Source: JAOXRU01 sp965247735
GTDB taxonomy: Bacteria > Bacteroidota > Bacteroidia > Flavobacteriales > Flavobacteriaceae
Length of the DNA: 64,000 bases
Reading direction: 5' to 3'
NCBI GenBank assembly: GCA_965247735.1
Contig: CBDFHN010000002.1
Span: 3,658,001-3,722,000, forward strand
Shown here: positions 17,589 through 26,342 of the stretch, one piece after another
Layout: every line of letters starts with the position of its first letter
How positions within the stretch are numbered: position 1 is the stretch's first letter
Notes under the pieces: model-generated
What the model was told of the DNA's origin: nothing
Databases searched by the model: none
Seen by the model: the letters and a program-made list of their open reading frames with translations, nothing else
Made by a program: the position numbers and the translations under genes

Positions 17589-19637
17589 TTAACTGATTCC
17601 TTCGCCATTATTTACATTGTCTTCGTCTGGATTTACAAACACCAATTTCCCATTGGCATTTTCGGTCATCAGGATCATACCTTCACTGTCTACACCTCTA
17701 AGCTTTCGTGGAGCAAGGTTAACTAATACCGTAACTTTTTTTCCAATAATATCTTCGGCAGAAAAATGTTCGGCAATTCCAGAAACAATAGTTCTAGTAT
17801 CTATACCTGTATCTACTTTTAAAACCAATAGTTTTTTTGCTTTTGGCATTTTTTCAGCAGCTACAATAGTACCAACACGCATATCTAACTTGGTGAAATC
17901 TTCAAATGTAGCGGTATCTTTTTGAGGTTCTACCACTTTGTTTTCTGCTTCGTTGGCTAGTTTTGTTGCTTCCAATTTATCTAATTGTTTTTGAATTTCG
18001 ACATCTTCAATTTTAGCAAACAATAATTCTGCCTTTCCAATGGTATGGTTTGCAGCAATCAATTCTTGACTAGTACTTACTGTTTCCCAAGCTAATGAAC
18101 CAATCTGCAATATGCCTTTTAATTTATCTGAAGTAAATGGTAAAAATGGTTCTGCCAATGCTGATAATGCTGCTGCAATTTGCAAGGCAATATTCATGAT
18201 AGTTTCTACGCGCTTTTCATCGGTTTTTATCAATTTCCAAGGCTCTTCATCTGCCAAGTACTTATTTCCTAATCTCGCTAGGTTTAATAATTCTTGAGAA
18301 GCTTCTCTAAAACGGTAGCGTTCTATAGAAGATGAAATTATAGCTGGGTATTTTTGTAACTGTGCTAATGTTTCTTTATCGACATCGGTTAATGCTCCTT
18401 TGGCAGGTACAACACCACTGTAGTATTTGTTGGTTAATACAACCACTCTGTTGATAAAGTTACCAAATATGGCAACTAACTCGTTATTATTTCTAGCCTG
18501 AAAATCTTTCCAAGTAAAATCGTTATCCTTGCTTTCTGGTGCATTAGCTGTAAGGGCATAACGCAGTACATCTTGTTTCTCAGGAAAATCTACCAAATAT
18601 TCGTGTAACCATACTGCCCAGTTTTTAGAAGTAGAAAGCTTGTTTCCTTCTAAGTTCAAAAATTCATTAGCCGGCACGTTTTCTGGCAATATATAATCGC
18701 CATGTGCTTTAAGCATTGCTGGGAAAATAATACAGTGAAAAACAATATTATCTTTTCCTATAAAATGATATAATTTTGTGTCTTTGTCCTTCCAATACGG
18801 TTCCCAGTCTTTTCCATTATTTTCTGCCCATTCTTTGGTAGCAGAAATATAACCGATAGGGGCATCAAACCAAACATAAAGTACTTTCCCATCTGCGTCT
18901 TTTGCTGGTACAGGAATTCCCCAATCTAAATCTCTGGTTACTGCACGTGGTCGTAATCCATCATCTATCCACGATTTTACTTGCCCATATACATTTGGTT
19001 TCCAGTCTTTTTTATGACCTACAAGAATCCATTCTTTAAGAAAATCTTCATATTGATCTAAAGGTAAAAACCAGTGTTTTGTAGCTTTTAATGTTGGAAC
19101 ATTACCTGTAATTGCTGATTTTGGATTGATTAAATCTGTTGCATTATGGCTAGTTCCACATTTTTCACATTGGTCGCCATAGCTTTCTTCATTACCACAT
19201 TTTGGACAAGTTCCAATTATAAACCGGTCTGCTAAGTATTGATTGGCTTCTTCATCGTATAATTGCTCAGAAACCTCTTCAATAAACTTATTGTCATCAT
19301 TTAATTTCTTAAAAAAATCAGAAGCCGTATCATGATGGATTTTAGCTGAAGTACGAGAGTAATTATCAAAAGAAATTCCGAATTCAGAAAATGATTGTTT
19401 TATAATTGCATGATATTTATCTACAATATCTTGAGGAGTAACACCTTCTTTTTTTGCTTTTATGGTAATAGGAACTCCATGCTCATCAGAACCACAAACG
19501 AAAAGCACATCTTCCCCTTTTTGCCTAAGGAAACGTGCAAAAATATCTGCAGGAACATAAACGCCTGCTAAGTGTCCAATATGAATAGGGCCGTTGGTGT
19601 ACGGTAATGCTGCCGTAATGGTATGTTTATTTGCCAT
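17589..19637 (-). CDS. metG: methionyl-tRNA synthetase
   Basis: 682 residues. The class I signatures are present: PYTNGPIHIGHLAG (HIGH motif) at about 12-25 and NKLSTSKNWAVW (KMSKS equivalent) at about 335. Four zinc-binding Cys appear in CPKCGNEESYGDQCEKCG (about 145-162). The C-terminal ~110 residues form the tRNA-binding/OB domain (FTKLDMRVGTIVAAEKMPKAKKLLVLKVD) that helps dimerisation. It charges tRNA-Met in the cytoplasm. It is followed by a strong hairpin terminator. Confidence 0.97.
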   Translation of the reverse strand: MANKHTITAALPYTNGPIHIGHLAGVYVPADIFARFLRQKGEDVLFVCGSDEHGVPITIKAKKEGVTPQDIVDKYHAIIKQSFSEFGISFDNYSRTSAKIHHDTASDFFKKLNDDNKFIEEVSEQLYDEEANQYLADRFIIGTCPKCGNEESYGDQCEKCGTSHNATDLINPKSAITGNVPTLKATKHWFLPLDQYEDFLKEWILVGHKKDWKPNVYGQVKSWIDDGLRPRAVTRDLDWGIPVPAKDADGKVLYVWFDAPIGYISATKEWAENNGKDWEPYWKDKDTKLYHFIGKDNIVFHCIIFPAMLKAHGDYILPENVPANEFLNLEGNKLSTSKNWAVWLHEYLVDFPEKQDVLRYALTANAPESKDNDFTWKDFQARNNNELVAIFGNFINRVVVLTNKYYSGVVPAKGALTDVDKETLAQLQKYPAIISSSIERYRFREASQELLNLARLGNKYLADEEPWKLIKTDEKRVETIMNIALQIAAALSALAEPFLPFTSDKLKGILQIGSLAWETVSTSQELIAANHTIGKAELLFAKIEDVEIQKQLDKLEATKLANEAENKVVEPQKDTATFEDFTKLDMRVGTIVAAEKMPKAKKLLVLKVDTGIDTRTIVSGIAEHFSAEDIIGKKVTVLVNLAPRKLRGVDSEGMILMTENANGKLVFVNPDEDNVNNGEGIS

Positions 19638-19722
19638 AGCTAATTTTAATATAGCCGCAAAAATAACTAATTTGACCTTAGTAGCTTAAGAAAGTATGTA
19701 AAAAGAGTTAGTGACTTAAAAA

Positions 19723-21366
19723 CTAGGCTATTTGTATGGATTTGCTAAACATTTGCCCTTCTATTTCTATTCTATAAATGTATTGTCCAATAGCAAGTCT
19801 TTTTTTGATTCGATCTTTTACATTAAATTGTTTTGCCCTTGTGCCTACCTCTCCGCTATAGATAGTACCAATATTTTGTCCTAAAAGGTTAAACAATACT
19901 ATTTCTACCTGTGGAGCAGCTGTTTTTAGTTCCAGATGCACAAGAGGATCAGTTACCCCAGGACCATGAATTGGCATATGTATTACCGTCTGTTCTACTT
20001 CTGGCTCTTCAGGAAATACAAATCCACTACAGTTAAAACCTAAATCTACTGGAGTATAAGGTTTGCCTAATAAATGCTGACTTACCAATGCAGGATCAAT
20101 ACATAGCCATTCTGCCATTACTGTGGCATAGAGGTCTCTAAAATCTTGTGTGTATTTTAAGTTTCCACCTCTATCCGGATCATCTAGTTTTGGATGTTCG
20201 CCTACAAAGGCACTTCCATTAAGTCCATTTCCGAAAAATAAGGTTGGTGCTGCAGTACCATGGTCAGTACCAAAAGAACCATTTTCTCCAATACGTCTTC
20301 CAAATTCTGAAAAAGTCATGCTTAGCACCTTATCATCAAGCTGCTGAAAAGCTAGATCTTCATAAAAATCTTTAATAGCAACTGATAAATTACTCATTAA
20401 ACGTTCATGAGCAATCGGTTGATTACCATGGGTATCAAAACCACCCATACTTACCATAAATACTTTGGTGCCTAAGTTTCCTTTAATTAATCGTGCAATA
20501 AGCGCCATTTGTTCTGCAAAATAGTTGTCTTGATATGCAACTTCATTTTTTCCACGTTCATAGGCTTCATGTATAACTCCAGAATATTCTATAGACATGT
20601 TAGACACATCTCTTAGGAATTTTAATTGATCTCCATACATACATGTTTCATCTATAGTACGCGTATCAAATTGTCCGCCTGTTTCTGCAATTGTTTTTAA
20701 TTGATTAACATTAGAAGTTACAAAAGCATAGTTTGTTTTTTCACCTTCAAAGGTAAGGTTACCATAACTACCGATTTGTACGGCTGCTGGTGCTGGAGGA
20801 GGATCTAATAAAAAATTAGGATAGCAATCCTCAAAATGCCTACCCATCCATCCCGTATCTAATCTGTGGAAAGGATTTGCAGCGCTTATTTCTGTATTAG
20901 CATAAATATCTGAAGAGGAGAAATGGGATAAGTTGTGACTTTCATATCCTACACCATGTACGGCTTTCATACCACCACTGTCCCATAATCCTTGTACAGA
21001 TTTCATATAAGAAGGTACTCCAAAATCGTCTGTAAGTTTTAGTATTTTACTTTCTGGAATATAGATATTTGGTCTTTCGTTTCTATAGGTATCGTATTGA
21101 GATATTGGAATAACCGTATTTAAACCATCGTTACCACCCGCAAGACGTATTAAGATTAAAATATTATCAGTTTCTGCACCAGATATCGCAGCGTTTAATG
21201 GTGATCCAGAAGAGGCTGTAATCATATTACTTCCTAACATTAATGTACCTGTACCAGCAATTCCCATAGCTTGCATAAACGCACGCCTACTCCATGTTCT
21301 ATGCTCGTCTTGATGACCATTATCGGTAATTGCTTTGTTTGGTGATTTGTAGTGGTTGTTACACAT
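19723..21366 (-). CDS. DUF1501 protein with Tat signal and T9SS-type C-terminal sorting domain
   Basis: 547 residues. A twin-arginine signal is seen at 26-52 (WSRRAFMQAMGIAGTGTLMLG). The body is DUF1501: ILIRLAGGNDGLNTVIPI, HNLSHFSSSDIY, MVSMGGFDTHGNQ, MTFSEFGRRIGENGSFGTDHG, which places it in the sulfatase-like alkaline-phosphatase fold. The last ~75 residues look like a type A T9SS sorting domain (VEIVLFNLLGQNIGTIYSG ... GQYIYRIEIEGQMFSKSIQI). The partner DUF1800 gene ends upstream with a ~45 nt gap. Using Tat for the inner membrane and T9SS for the outer membrane implies export of a folded, possibly metal-loaded protein. Confidence 0.88.
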   Translation of the reverse strand: MCNNHYKSPNKAITDNGHQDEHRTWSRRAFMQAMGIAGTGTLMLGSNMITASSGSPLNAAISGAETDNILILIRLAGGNDGLNTVIPISQYDTYRNERPNIYIPESKILKLTDDFGVPSYMKSVQGLWDSGGMKAVHGVGYESHNLSHFSSSDIYANTEISAANPFHRLDTGWMGRHFEDCYPNFLLDPPPAPAAVQIGSYGNLTFEGEKTNYAFVTSNVNQLKTIAETGGQFDTRTIDETCMYGDQLKFLRDVSNMSIEYSGVIHEAYERGKNEVAYQDNYFAEQMALIARLIKGNLGTKVFMVSMGGFDTHGNQPIAHERLMSNLSVAIKDFYEDLAFQQLDDKVLSMTFSEFGRRIGENGSFGTDHGTAAPTLFFGNGLNGSAFVGEHPKLDDPDRGGNLKYTQDFRDLYATVMAEWLCIDPALVSQHLLGKPYTPVDLGFNCSGFVFPEEPEVEQTVIHMPIHGPGVTDPLVHLELKTAAPQVEIVLFNLLGQNIGTIYSGEVGTRAKQFNVKDRIKKRLAIGQYIYRIEIEGQMFSKSIQIA

Positions 21367-21411
21367 GGTAATGAGGTTATAAGAGGTTATAGAAGTTATT
21401 GGTGGTTGAGT

Positions 21412-22914
21412 TTATTTGAGTTGAAATTCTGGTTGCCTTGCAATGTATTTTACAAGCTCAAAAACTTGTTTTTCTGAACTGTAATTATAGAACTTCCATG
21501 CATTAGGGCCTGTGGTATTGTAATATTGATCTAAATCATCTCTTCTAAAAACGGCATAAGCACTTTGATAGTCTTCAGGTGTCAAAAGCCCTTTAGGAAG
21601 CAGTCTGTCTATAATTGCTTTTGAAAATTCATCTGGATTACTAGATTCTTCATCAACACCAGCTTGTTTTGCAGCTTCACTTCCAAAAGTCCAAAATTTA
21701 TTATCATCATCATTCATTCCATACAAATCAATTAGTATTTGTTCAGAAAATATCCAACGGGCAATCATAAAATTGGTGTTTATCCATGTTCTATCGCGTT
21801 GCCAGCCTTCAACTTCTACTGGATGAAAAAGCTCTTGTCCTAGTAATTCGTTATAATTGCTATAGATTTTTTCTAGAAGCTCGTCTGTTGGCGCGACATC
21901 TAGTTCATTTAAAATATTAAGATTTAAGTCAAATGGGCTTTTAATAATAACACCAACAGCGGTATCATCAAAAAAGTGTTCGCTTTTAAATAAGCGCCTT
22001 AATATAGGTTCTAACTCCCAATCAACAGCAAAATCTGTGGCTAATGCAGTTATTATATCTTGTGCACTAGTAGGCGCACTATCTGGATGTACAAAAAACT
22101 CATACAATCGGGTACAGATAAATGTCGCAATTTTATCAGCTCGTTCTGTAAATAAGATGTCTATAACTTGATTATAATCCCAATTTCCTGTTTGTCCAAA
22201 AATGGTTTTTGAACCAGTATCAAAATCTGTAGGATCAAAAACATCAGCGAGTACATCACAAGAAATATCACCTCTATTGGTATAGCCAGTTAATGCTCTG
22301 GCTGTGTTTTGTATGTCTTCTTCGGTATAGCCATTACCTTCGCCAAGGGTAAATAGTTCGTATAATTCACGTGCATAGTTTTCATTTGGCGAATTTTTAC
22401 TGTTATAAATACCATCTAGGTAATATAACATGGCTTTTGATAGGCCAATATTTTTAGTTAACTCTTTAAAATTACCTAAAGCATGGGTATGCAATATTTC
22501 TGTGTAATCATACAAGTATGATGGACAATTGTATACGCCTAGTTGTGTTACAAAATGGTTGCTCCAGAAAAAGTTTAAACGATCTCTTAAATTACTTTCA
22601 AGCAATTTTTTTGTGTAGCTTAGTTTCCACTCGTCTATTTGTGCTCTTCGTTCTTGATTTTTAATATCATCATCAGCAGAATAGTCGGTTTCGTTCCATT
22701 GAGACCAAACAGGTGTGCTAATAAATGGTGCTGTAAGGGCATTGTTTATGATTGAATCAACAAGAGCATCTGCACTAAGTGGAAGCCCGTCATTTATTGT
22801 TTTAATAGTACAACTAAAACCAATTCTTCTATAGAAATGATTGATTTTTGCTGCGGTGAGAGGCACTCCGTATGGAGCCAAAGTAGCAGTATTACAGTTT
22901 ACAAAAAAATCCAT
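21412..22914 (-). CDS. DUF1800 family protein
   Basis: 500 residues, a normal length for DUF1800. Recognisable parts are INHFYRRIGF near the start, LNFFWSNHFVTQ, KAMLYYLDGIYNSKNSPNENYARELYELFTLGEGNGYTEEDI (the strongest block) and VEGWQRDRTWINTNFMIARW. The function is unknown; the family nearly always sits beside a DUF1501 gene, as here, and the pair is probably co-transcribed. No clear signal peptide is seen in this copy, although the partner carries one. Confidence 0.92.
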   Translation of the reverse strand: MDFFVNCNTATLAPYGVPLTAAKINHFYRRIGFSCTIKTINDGLPLSADALVDSIINNALTAPFISTPVWSQWNETDYSADDDIKNQERRAQIDEWKLSYTKKLLESNLRDRLNFFWSNHFVTQLGVYNCPSYLYDYTEILHTHALGNFKELTKNIGLSKAMLYYLDGIYNSKNSPNENYARELYELFTLGEGNGYTEEDIQNTARALTGYTNRGDISCDVLADVFDPTDFDTGSKTIFGQTGNWDYNQVIDILFTERADKIATFICTRLYEFFVHPDSAPTSAQDIITALATDFAVDWELEPILRRLFKSEHFFDDTAVGVIIKSPFDLNLNILNELDVAPTDELLEKIYSNYNELLGQELFHPVEVEGWQRDRTWINTNFMIARWIFSEQILIDLYGMNDDDNKFWTFGSEAAKQAGVDEESSNPDEFSKAIIDRLLPKGLLTPEDYQSAYAVFRRDDLDQYYNTTGPNAWKFYNYSSEKQVFELVKYIARQPEFQLK

Positions 22915-23179
22915 ATTGGCTAGAGGTTAGCTAATTGTTAGTTTAAAAATAATTGGGTTATCTCCTATTATCGATATAATTAACGATAAAATCGATGAAT
23001 TTATTATTCTAAATCCATTAAATTAGTTGAATGACACCATTAAATACATACGCAGATATGAAGACTTTGGGATGTTTTAAGTAAAAAAAAATGGCAATAG
23101 AATAAAAAGGCTATGTTTTTTAGTGCTGATGATAGAAATGAAGTAGAAAAGAAAATGTATTTTTACAAAAAGATTTTTT

Positions 23180-24199
23180 ATGTTTTTAAAACGATTTTTG
23201 TCTTGCATAATACTCAGTGTAATTTGTTCTTCTATGGCTATTTTTGCTCAAGATAATAGTTCTAATTATATAGTTAACATGACATCAAAATTAATAAAAC
23301 CTCCGTATTTACAGCATGGAGATACCATTGCAATTGTAGCGCCTTCTGGAATACTCAATAATAGAAATACTGAGGTAGATGCAGCAGTTAAATTATTAAA
23401 TAGCTGGGGATTGTGTGCTGTTATAGGAAAAAATGTATATAAAAAATCTGGACATTTTGCAGGCACAGATGCTCAACGAGCGGCAGATTTTCAATGGGCA
23501 TTAGACGACCCAAAAATTAAAGCCATCTGGTGTGCTAGAGGTGGTTATGGAACCGTTAGAGTGTTAGACTTACTTGATTATACCAAGTTTGTTGCCAATC
23601 CTAAATGGGTAATTGGCTATTCTGATATTACTGGAATTCACAATCAAATACATACCAAAGGGGTAGAATCTATACATGCTATGATGTGTACTAGTTTGGG
23701 AAGTAAAAGAGAAGACTTAACGGAGACAATAGCAACATTTAAAACAGCCATTTTTGGTAAAGAATTGCAGTATACTATTAAAGGATCTGCTGCTAATAAA
23801 ACAGGAACAACTACTGGGCAATTGGTTGGAGGTAATTTAACCTTATTGCATACTATGTTAGGGTCAAATACAAGTATTGATATGACTGGTAAAATTTTGT
23901 TTTTTGAAGAAATAGGAGAATACGCATATCATATTGATAGAATGTTGCAGAGTTTAAAACGTGCGGGCTATTTTAAAAATTGTAAAGGAATTATTGTTGG
24001 CGACATTACTAGAGTACGAAAAAATACCACTCCTTTTGGAAAGACTGTTGAGCAATTAATTTTAGATGTTGTAGCCGAATATGATTTTCCAGTTGCATTT
24101 GGATTTCCAGCGGGACATAAAAAAGAAAACAACGCCCTTATTCTTGGACGTGAAGTGAAACTGACAGTTACAAAGAGCAAGACTACAGTGTTGTTTTAA
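23180..24199 (+). CDS. LD-carboxypeptidase, S66 family (muramoyltetrapeptide carboxypeptidase)
   Basis: 339 residues with an N-terminal signal peptide (to about FAQDNSS, residue 24). S66 motifs: PPYLQHGDTIAIVAPSG, ARGGYGTVRVLDLLDY, the nucleophile Ser in WVIGYSDITG, the Glu in LFFEEIGEYAYHIDRML and the His in FGFPAGHKKEN. The enzyme removes the terminal D-Ala from cytosolic or periplasmic peptidoglycan tetrapeptides; the signal peptide here suggests the periplasm. It is divergent from the DUF1800 gene and stands alone. Confidence 0.92.
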   Translation: MFLKRFLSCIILSVICSSMAIFAQDNSSNYIVNMTSKLIKPPYLQHGDTIAIVAPSGILNNRNTEVDAAVKLLNSWGLCAVIGKNVYKKSGHFAGTDAQRAADFQWALDDPKIKAIWCARGGYGTVRVLDLLDYTKFVANPKWVIGYSDITGIHNQIHTKGVESIHAMMCTSLGSKREDLTETIATFKTAIFGKELQYTIKGSAANKTGTTTGQLVGGNLTLLHTMLGSNTSIDMTGKILFFEEIGEYAYHIDRMLQSLKRAGYFKNCKGIIVGDITRVRKNTTPFGKTVEQLILDVVAEYDFPVAFGFPAGHKKENNALILGREVKLTVTKSKTTVLF

Positions 24200-24262
24200 T
24201 AGTGTTTAATACAAAGTGATAATATTAGTTAGTTTAAATGTTTAGAAGAACGAATTAATTGA

Positions 24263-25108
24263 GTGATTGAAAAAAGAATCATAGATCGAATTGAATACTG
24301 CTTAAAGAATGATAAAAAAATTTCTTTTCTTGTGGGAGCAGGAATTTCAGCGGAAAGTGGAATTCCTACTTTTCGAGGAAAAGATGGTTATTGGGTATCA
24401 GGTTCTAAAAACTATAAAGCTCAAGAAATTGGAACAAAAAAGTTCTTTAATATTGCTTCTCACGAAGTTTTGAAATTTTATCTGCATAGAAAATCAATTA
24501 CGGAATTCGCTGAACCTAATCAAAGCCACTTTATGCTTAAAGAAATAGAGTCTTTATTGAAAGATAATTTTGTTTTGATTTCGCAAAATGTAGATAGTTT
24601 ACATAAAAAGGCTGGTAGTTCTAGTGAAAGAACCTATTTAATTCATGGAGATCATGATTTTATGCGATGTGGAGATGAATGTTCAAGTGAATTATATCCA
24701 TTTCCTAGTAGGATAAAATTAAAAGAAAGGAAAAAAGATCAACTGACAGAAATTGAAATTAAACTTTTAAAATGTCCAAAATGTCAAGAAGAGCTTAGAC
24801 CACACGTATTATGGTTTGATGAATATTACGATGAAAAGTTTTTTAAAAAGGAATCTGTGCTGAGAATTTCAAAAGAAACTGGGATATTATTTATTATTGG
24901 AACGTCTGGACAAACAACATTGCCGCAAATTATTGCTAAAAATGTATTAGCTAAAAGCGGAACTGTAGTAGAAGTAAATATTAATGATAGTTATTTTTCG
25001 GAACTTTTAAGCAATAAAACAAATGGAATTGTAATTAATTCTAAAAGCACTCCTTTTCTAATTGAATTGAAAAAGCAGATAAAAAATATGGGCATACTAA
25101 AAAAATAG
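24263..25108 (+). CDS. SIR2-family NAD-dependent protein deacylase
   Basis: 281 residues from a GTG start; there is no in-frame ATG before the first motif, so GTG is the most reasonable choice. Sirtuin motifs are in order: GAGISAESGIPTFRG (20-34), SQNVDSLHKKAG (about 110), HGD with the catalytic His, zinc Cys pairs CGDEC and CPKC, RPHVLWFDE, GTSGQTTLPQ and VVEVNIN. The spacing between the zinc Cys pairs is larger than in CobB (an extra charged loop of about 35 residues). It removes acyl groups from lysines in the cytoplasm. No operon partner is evident. Confidence 0.92.
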   Translation: MIEKRIIDRIEYCLKNDKKISFLVGAGISAESGIPTFRGKDGYWVSGSKNYKAQEIGTKKFFNIASHEVLKFYLHRKSITEFAEPNQSHFMLKEIESLLKDNFVLISQNVDSLHKKAGSSSERTYLIHGDHDFMRCGDECSSELYPFPSRIKLKERKKDQLTEIEIKLLKCPKCQEELRPHVLWFDEYYDEKFFKKESVLRISKETGILFIIGTSGQTTLPQIIAKNVLAKSGTVVEVNINDSYFSELLSNKTNGIVINSKSTPFLIELKKQIKNMGILKK

Positions 25109-25230
25109 CAATTTATTTTTTTCTTAAGTCAAACTAAAAGTAGAGCTGATTCAAAAATCAGAAAAGAGAAATTGTTTTTGTGTTATAAGTATAGTTATTT
25201 GTTGTAGATTCAGTTAAGATATTAAAAGCA

Positions 25231-25590
25231 ATGGCTACACACAACGAATTTGGAAAACAAGGAGAAGAATTGGCTGGGGGTTTTTTGGTGAAAAACGGAT
25301 ATCAAATTCTTGCGAAAAACTACCGATATAAAAAAGCAGAAATAGATATTATTGCGCTAAAGGATAGTTTGTTGTGTATTGTTGAGGTAAAGAGTAGAAG
25401 TTCGGACTACTTTATGGACCCTCAAGATGCAGTAACTGCAAAAAAGATAAAACTACTTATGGAGGCTACTAATGCCTATGTTGACGCTCATGATTTAGAC
25501 TACGAAATTAGATTTGATATTATTACAGTGCTAAAAGAAAATCAACAATTTAACATTCAGCATCTTAAAAACGCGTTCTATCATTTTTAA
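25231..25590 (+). CDS. YraN/UPF0102 family putative endonuclease
   Basis: 119 residues, the expected length. The nuclease-like core is visible: GKQGEELAGGFLVKNGYQILAKNYR, AEIDIIALKDSLLCIVEVKSRSS with the conserved E-D-E-x-K residues. Biochemical function remains uncertain for the family, although the Holliday-junction-resolvase-like fold is known. Its stop codon lies at the start of a perfect 12-bp inverted repeat that also covers the promoter of the next gene. Confidence 0.92.
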   Translation: MATHNEFGKQGEELAGGFLVKNGYQILAKNYRYKKAEIDIIALKDSLLCIVEVKSRSSDYFMDPQDAVTAKKIKLLMEATNAYVDAHDLDYEIRFDIITVLKENQQFNIQHLKNAFYHF

Positions 25591-25626
25591 ACAATTTGTT
25601 TTATTTGAAACAAATTGTTATTTTTG
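25590..25626 (+). promoter_or_regulatory. promoter covered by a perfect inverted repeat
   Basis: A TTG (25596-25598) and TATTTTTG (25619-25626), 20 nt apart, match the Bacteroidota -33/-7 promoter. The inverted repeat AACAATTTGTTT-N6-AAACAAATTGTT (25590-25601 and 25608-25619) spans exactly the space from -33 to -7. It could be an operator for the downstream gene, a terminator for yraN, or both. Confidence 0.6.
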
Positions 25627-25642
25627 TAAAAAATAAAGAAGC

Positions 25643-26302
25643 ATGAAGACCATATCATCTGTAGTTGAGGATTATATAAAGAAAAAACCATTTTTGCAAA
25701 GTGCCCTTGCAGAGGGTATTATAAATTTAACTTCTTTGGCAAGGATTATTATAGACGAGATCGAAATTGATTTGGGCAAGGAAGTTCGCAGTGGTGCTGT
25801 TGTAATGGCACTAAAACGCTTGTCTAGTGATTTGGAGTTTAGAGCGACACATAAGATTGTAAAAGTCTTAAAAAATATAGGAGAAATTACAGTACGTTCT
25901 TCACTAACTGATTATACTTTTTTAGTTTCTGGGACTATTTTAAAGAAGCAAGCAGCTTTATTAGAAGTAATAAATAAGAATAAAGAAGTTTTTTATACCT
26001 CTTCTCGAGGAGTTCAAGAAACTAATATTGTAGTTAGTGATTCTTTAAATCCAGTTGTAGATGAAATTTTTAATGGGGAGCGTTGTACTCAAAAAGTAAA
26101 GAACTTGTCGTCTATTACTGTAAAACTACCAGAAGAAAATGTTGCAGTACCTGGTATTTACTATTTTATATTTCAGCGTTTGGCTTGGGAAGGCATTGTG
26201 CTATACGAGGTAATATCTACAACAAATGAGTTTACTATTTTGGTAAATGACGAACAAGTTGATGTAGCTTTTAGAACCATAAAAAATTTAAAGGCTTTAT
26301 AA
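25643..26302 (+). CDS. conserved protein with ACT-like C-terminal region
   Basis: 219 residues, soluble, no signal peptide. The N-terminal part reads like a small helical domain (SVVEDYIKKKPFLQSALAEGIINLTSLARIIIDEIE). The second half has two ACT-like beta-alpha-beta patterns (SITVKLPEENVAVPGIYYFIFQRLAWEGIVLYEVISTTNEFTILV), as in amino-acid-sensing regulatory domains. I do not know a named function. It has its own promoter with a palindrome and ends in a bidirectional terminator. Confidence 0.6.
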   Translation: MKTISSVVEDYIKKKPFLQSALAEGIINLTSLARIIIDEIEIDLGKEVRSGAVVMALKRLSSDLEFRATHKIVKVLKNIGEITVRSSLTDYTFLVSGTILKKQAALLEVINKNKEVFYTSSRGVQETNIVVSDSLNPVVDEIFNGERCTQKVKNLSSITVKLPEENVAVPGIYYFIFQRLAWEGIVLYEVISTTNEFTILVNDEQVDVAFRTIKNLKAL

Positions 26303-26306
26303 ATAA

Positions 26307-26335
26307 AAAAGGCTAGAAATAATTCCTAGCCTTTT
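26307..26335. terminator. bidirectional terminator
   Basis: AAAAGGCTAG (26307-26316) pairs with CTAGCCTTTT (26326-26335) around a 9-nt loop. It lies between the convergent ACT-like gene and the blaR1-like gene and can serve both. Confidence 0.85.
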
Positions 26336-26342
26336 GTACTAT

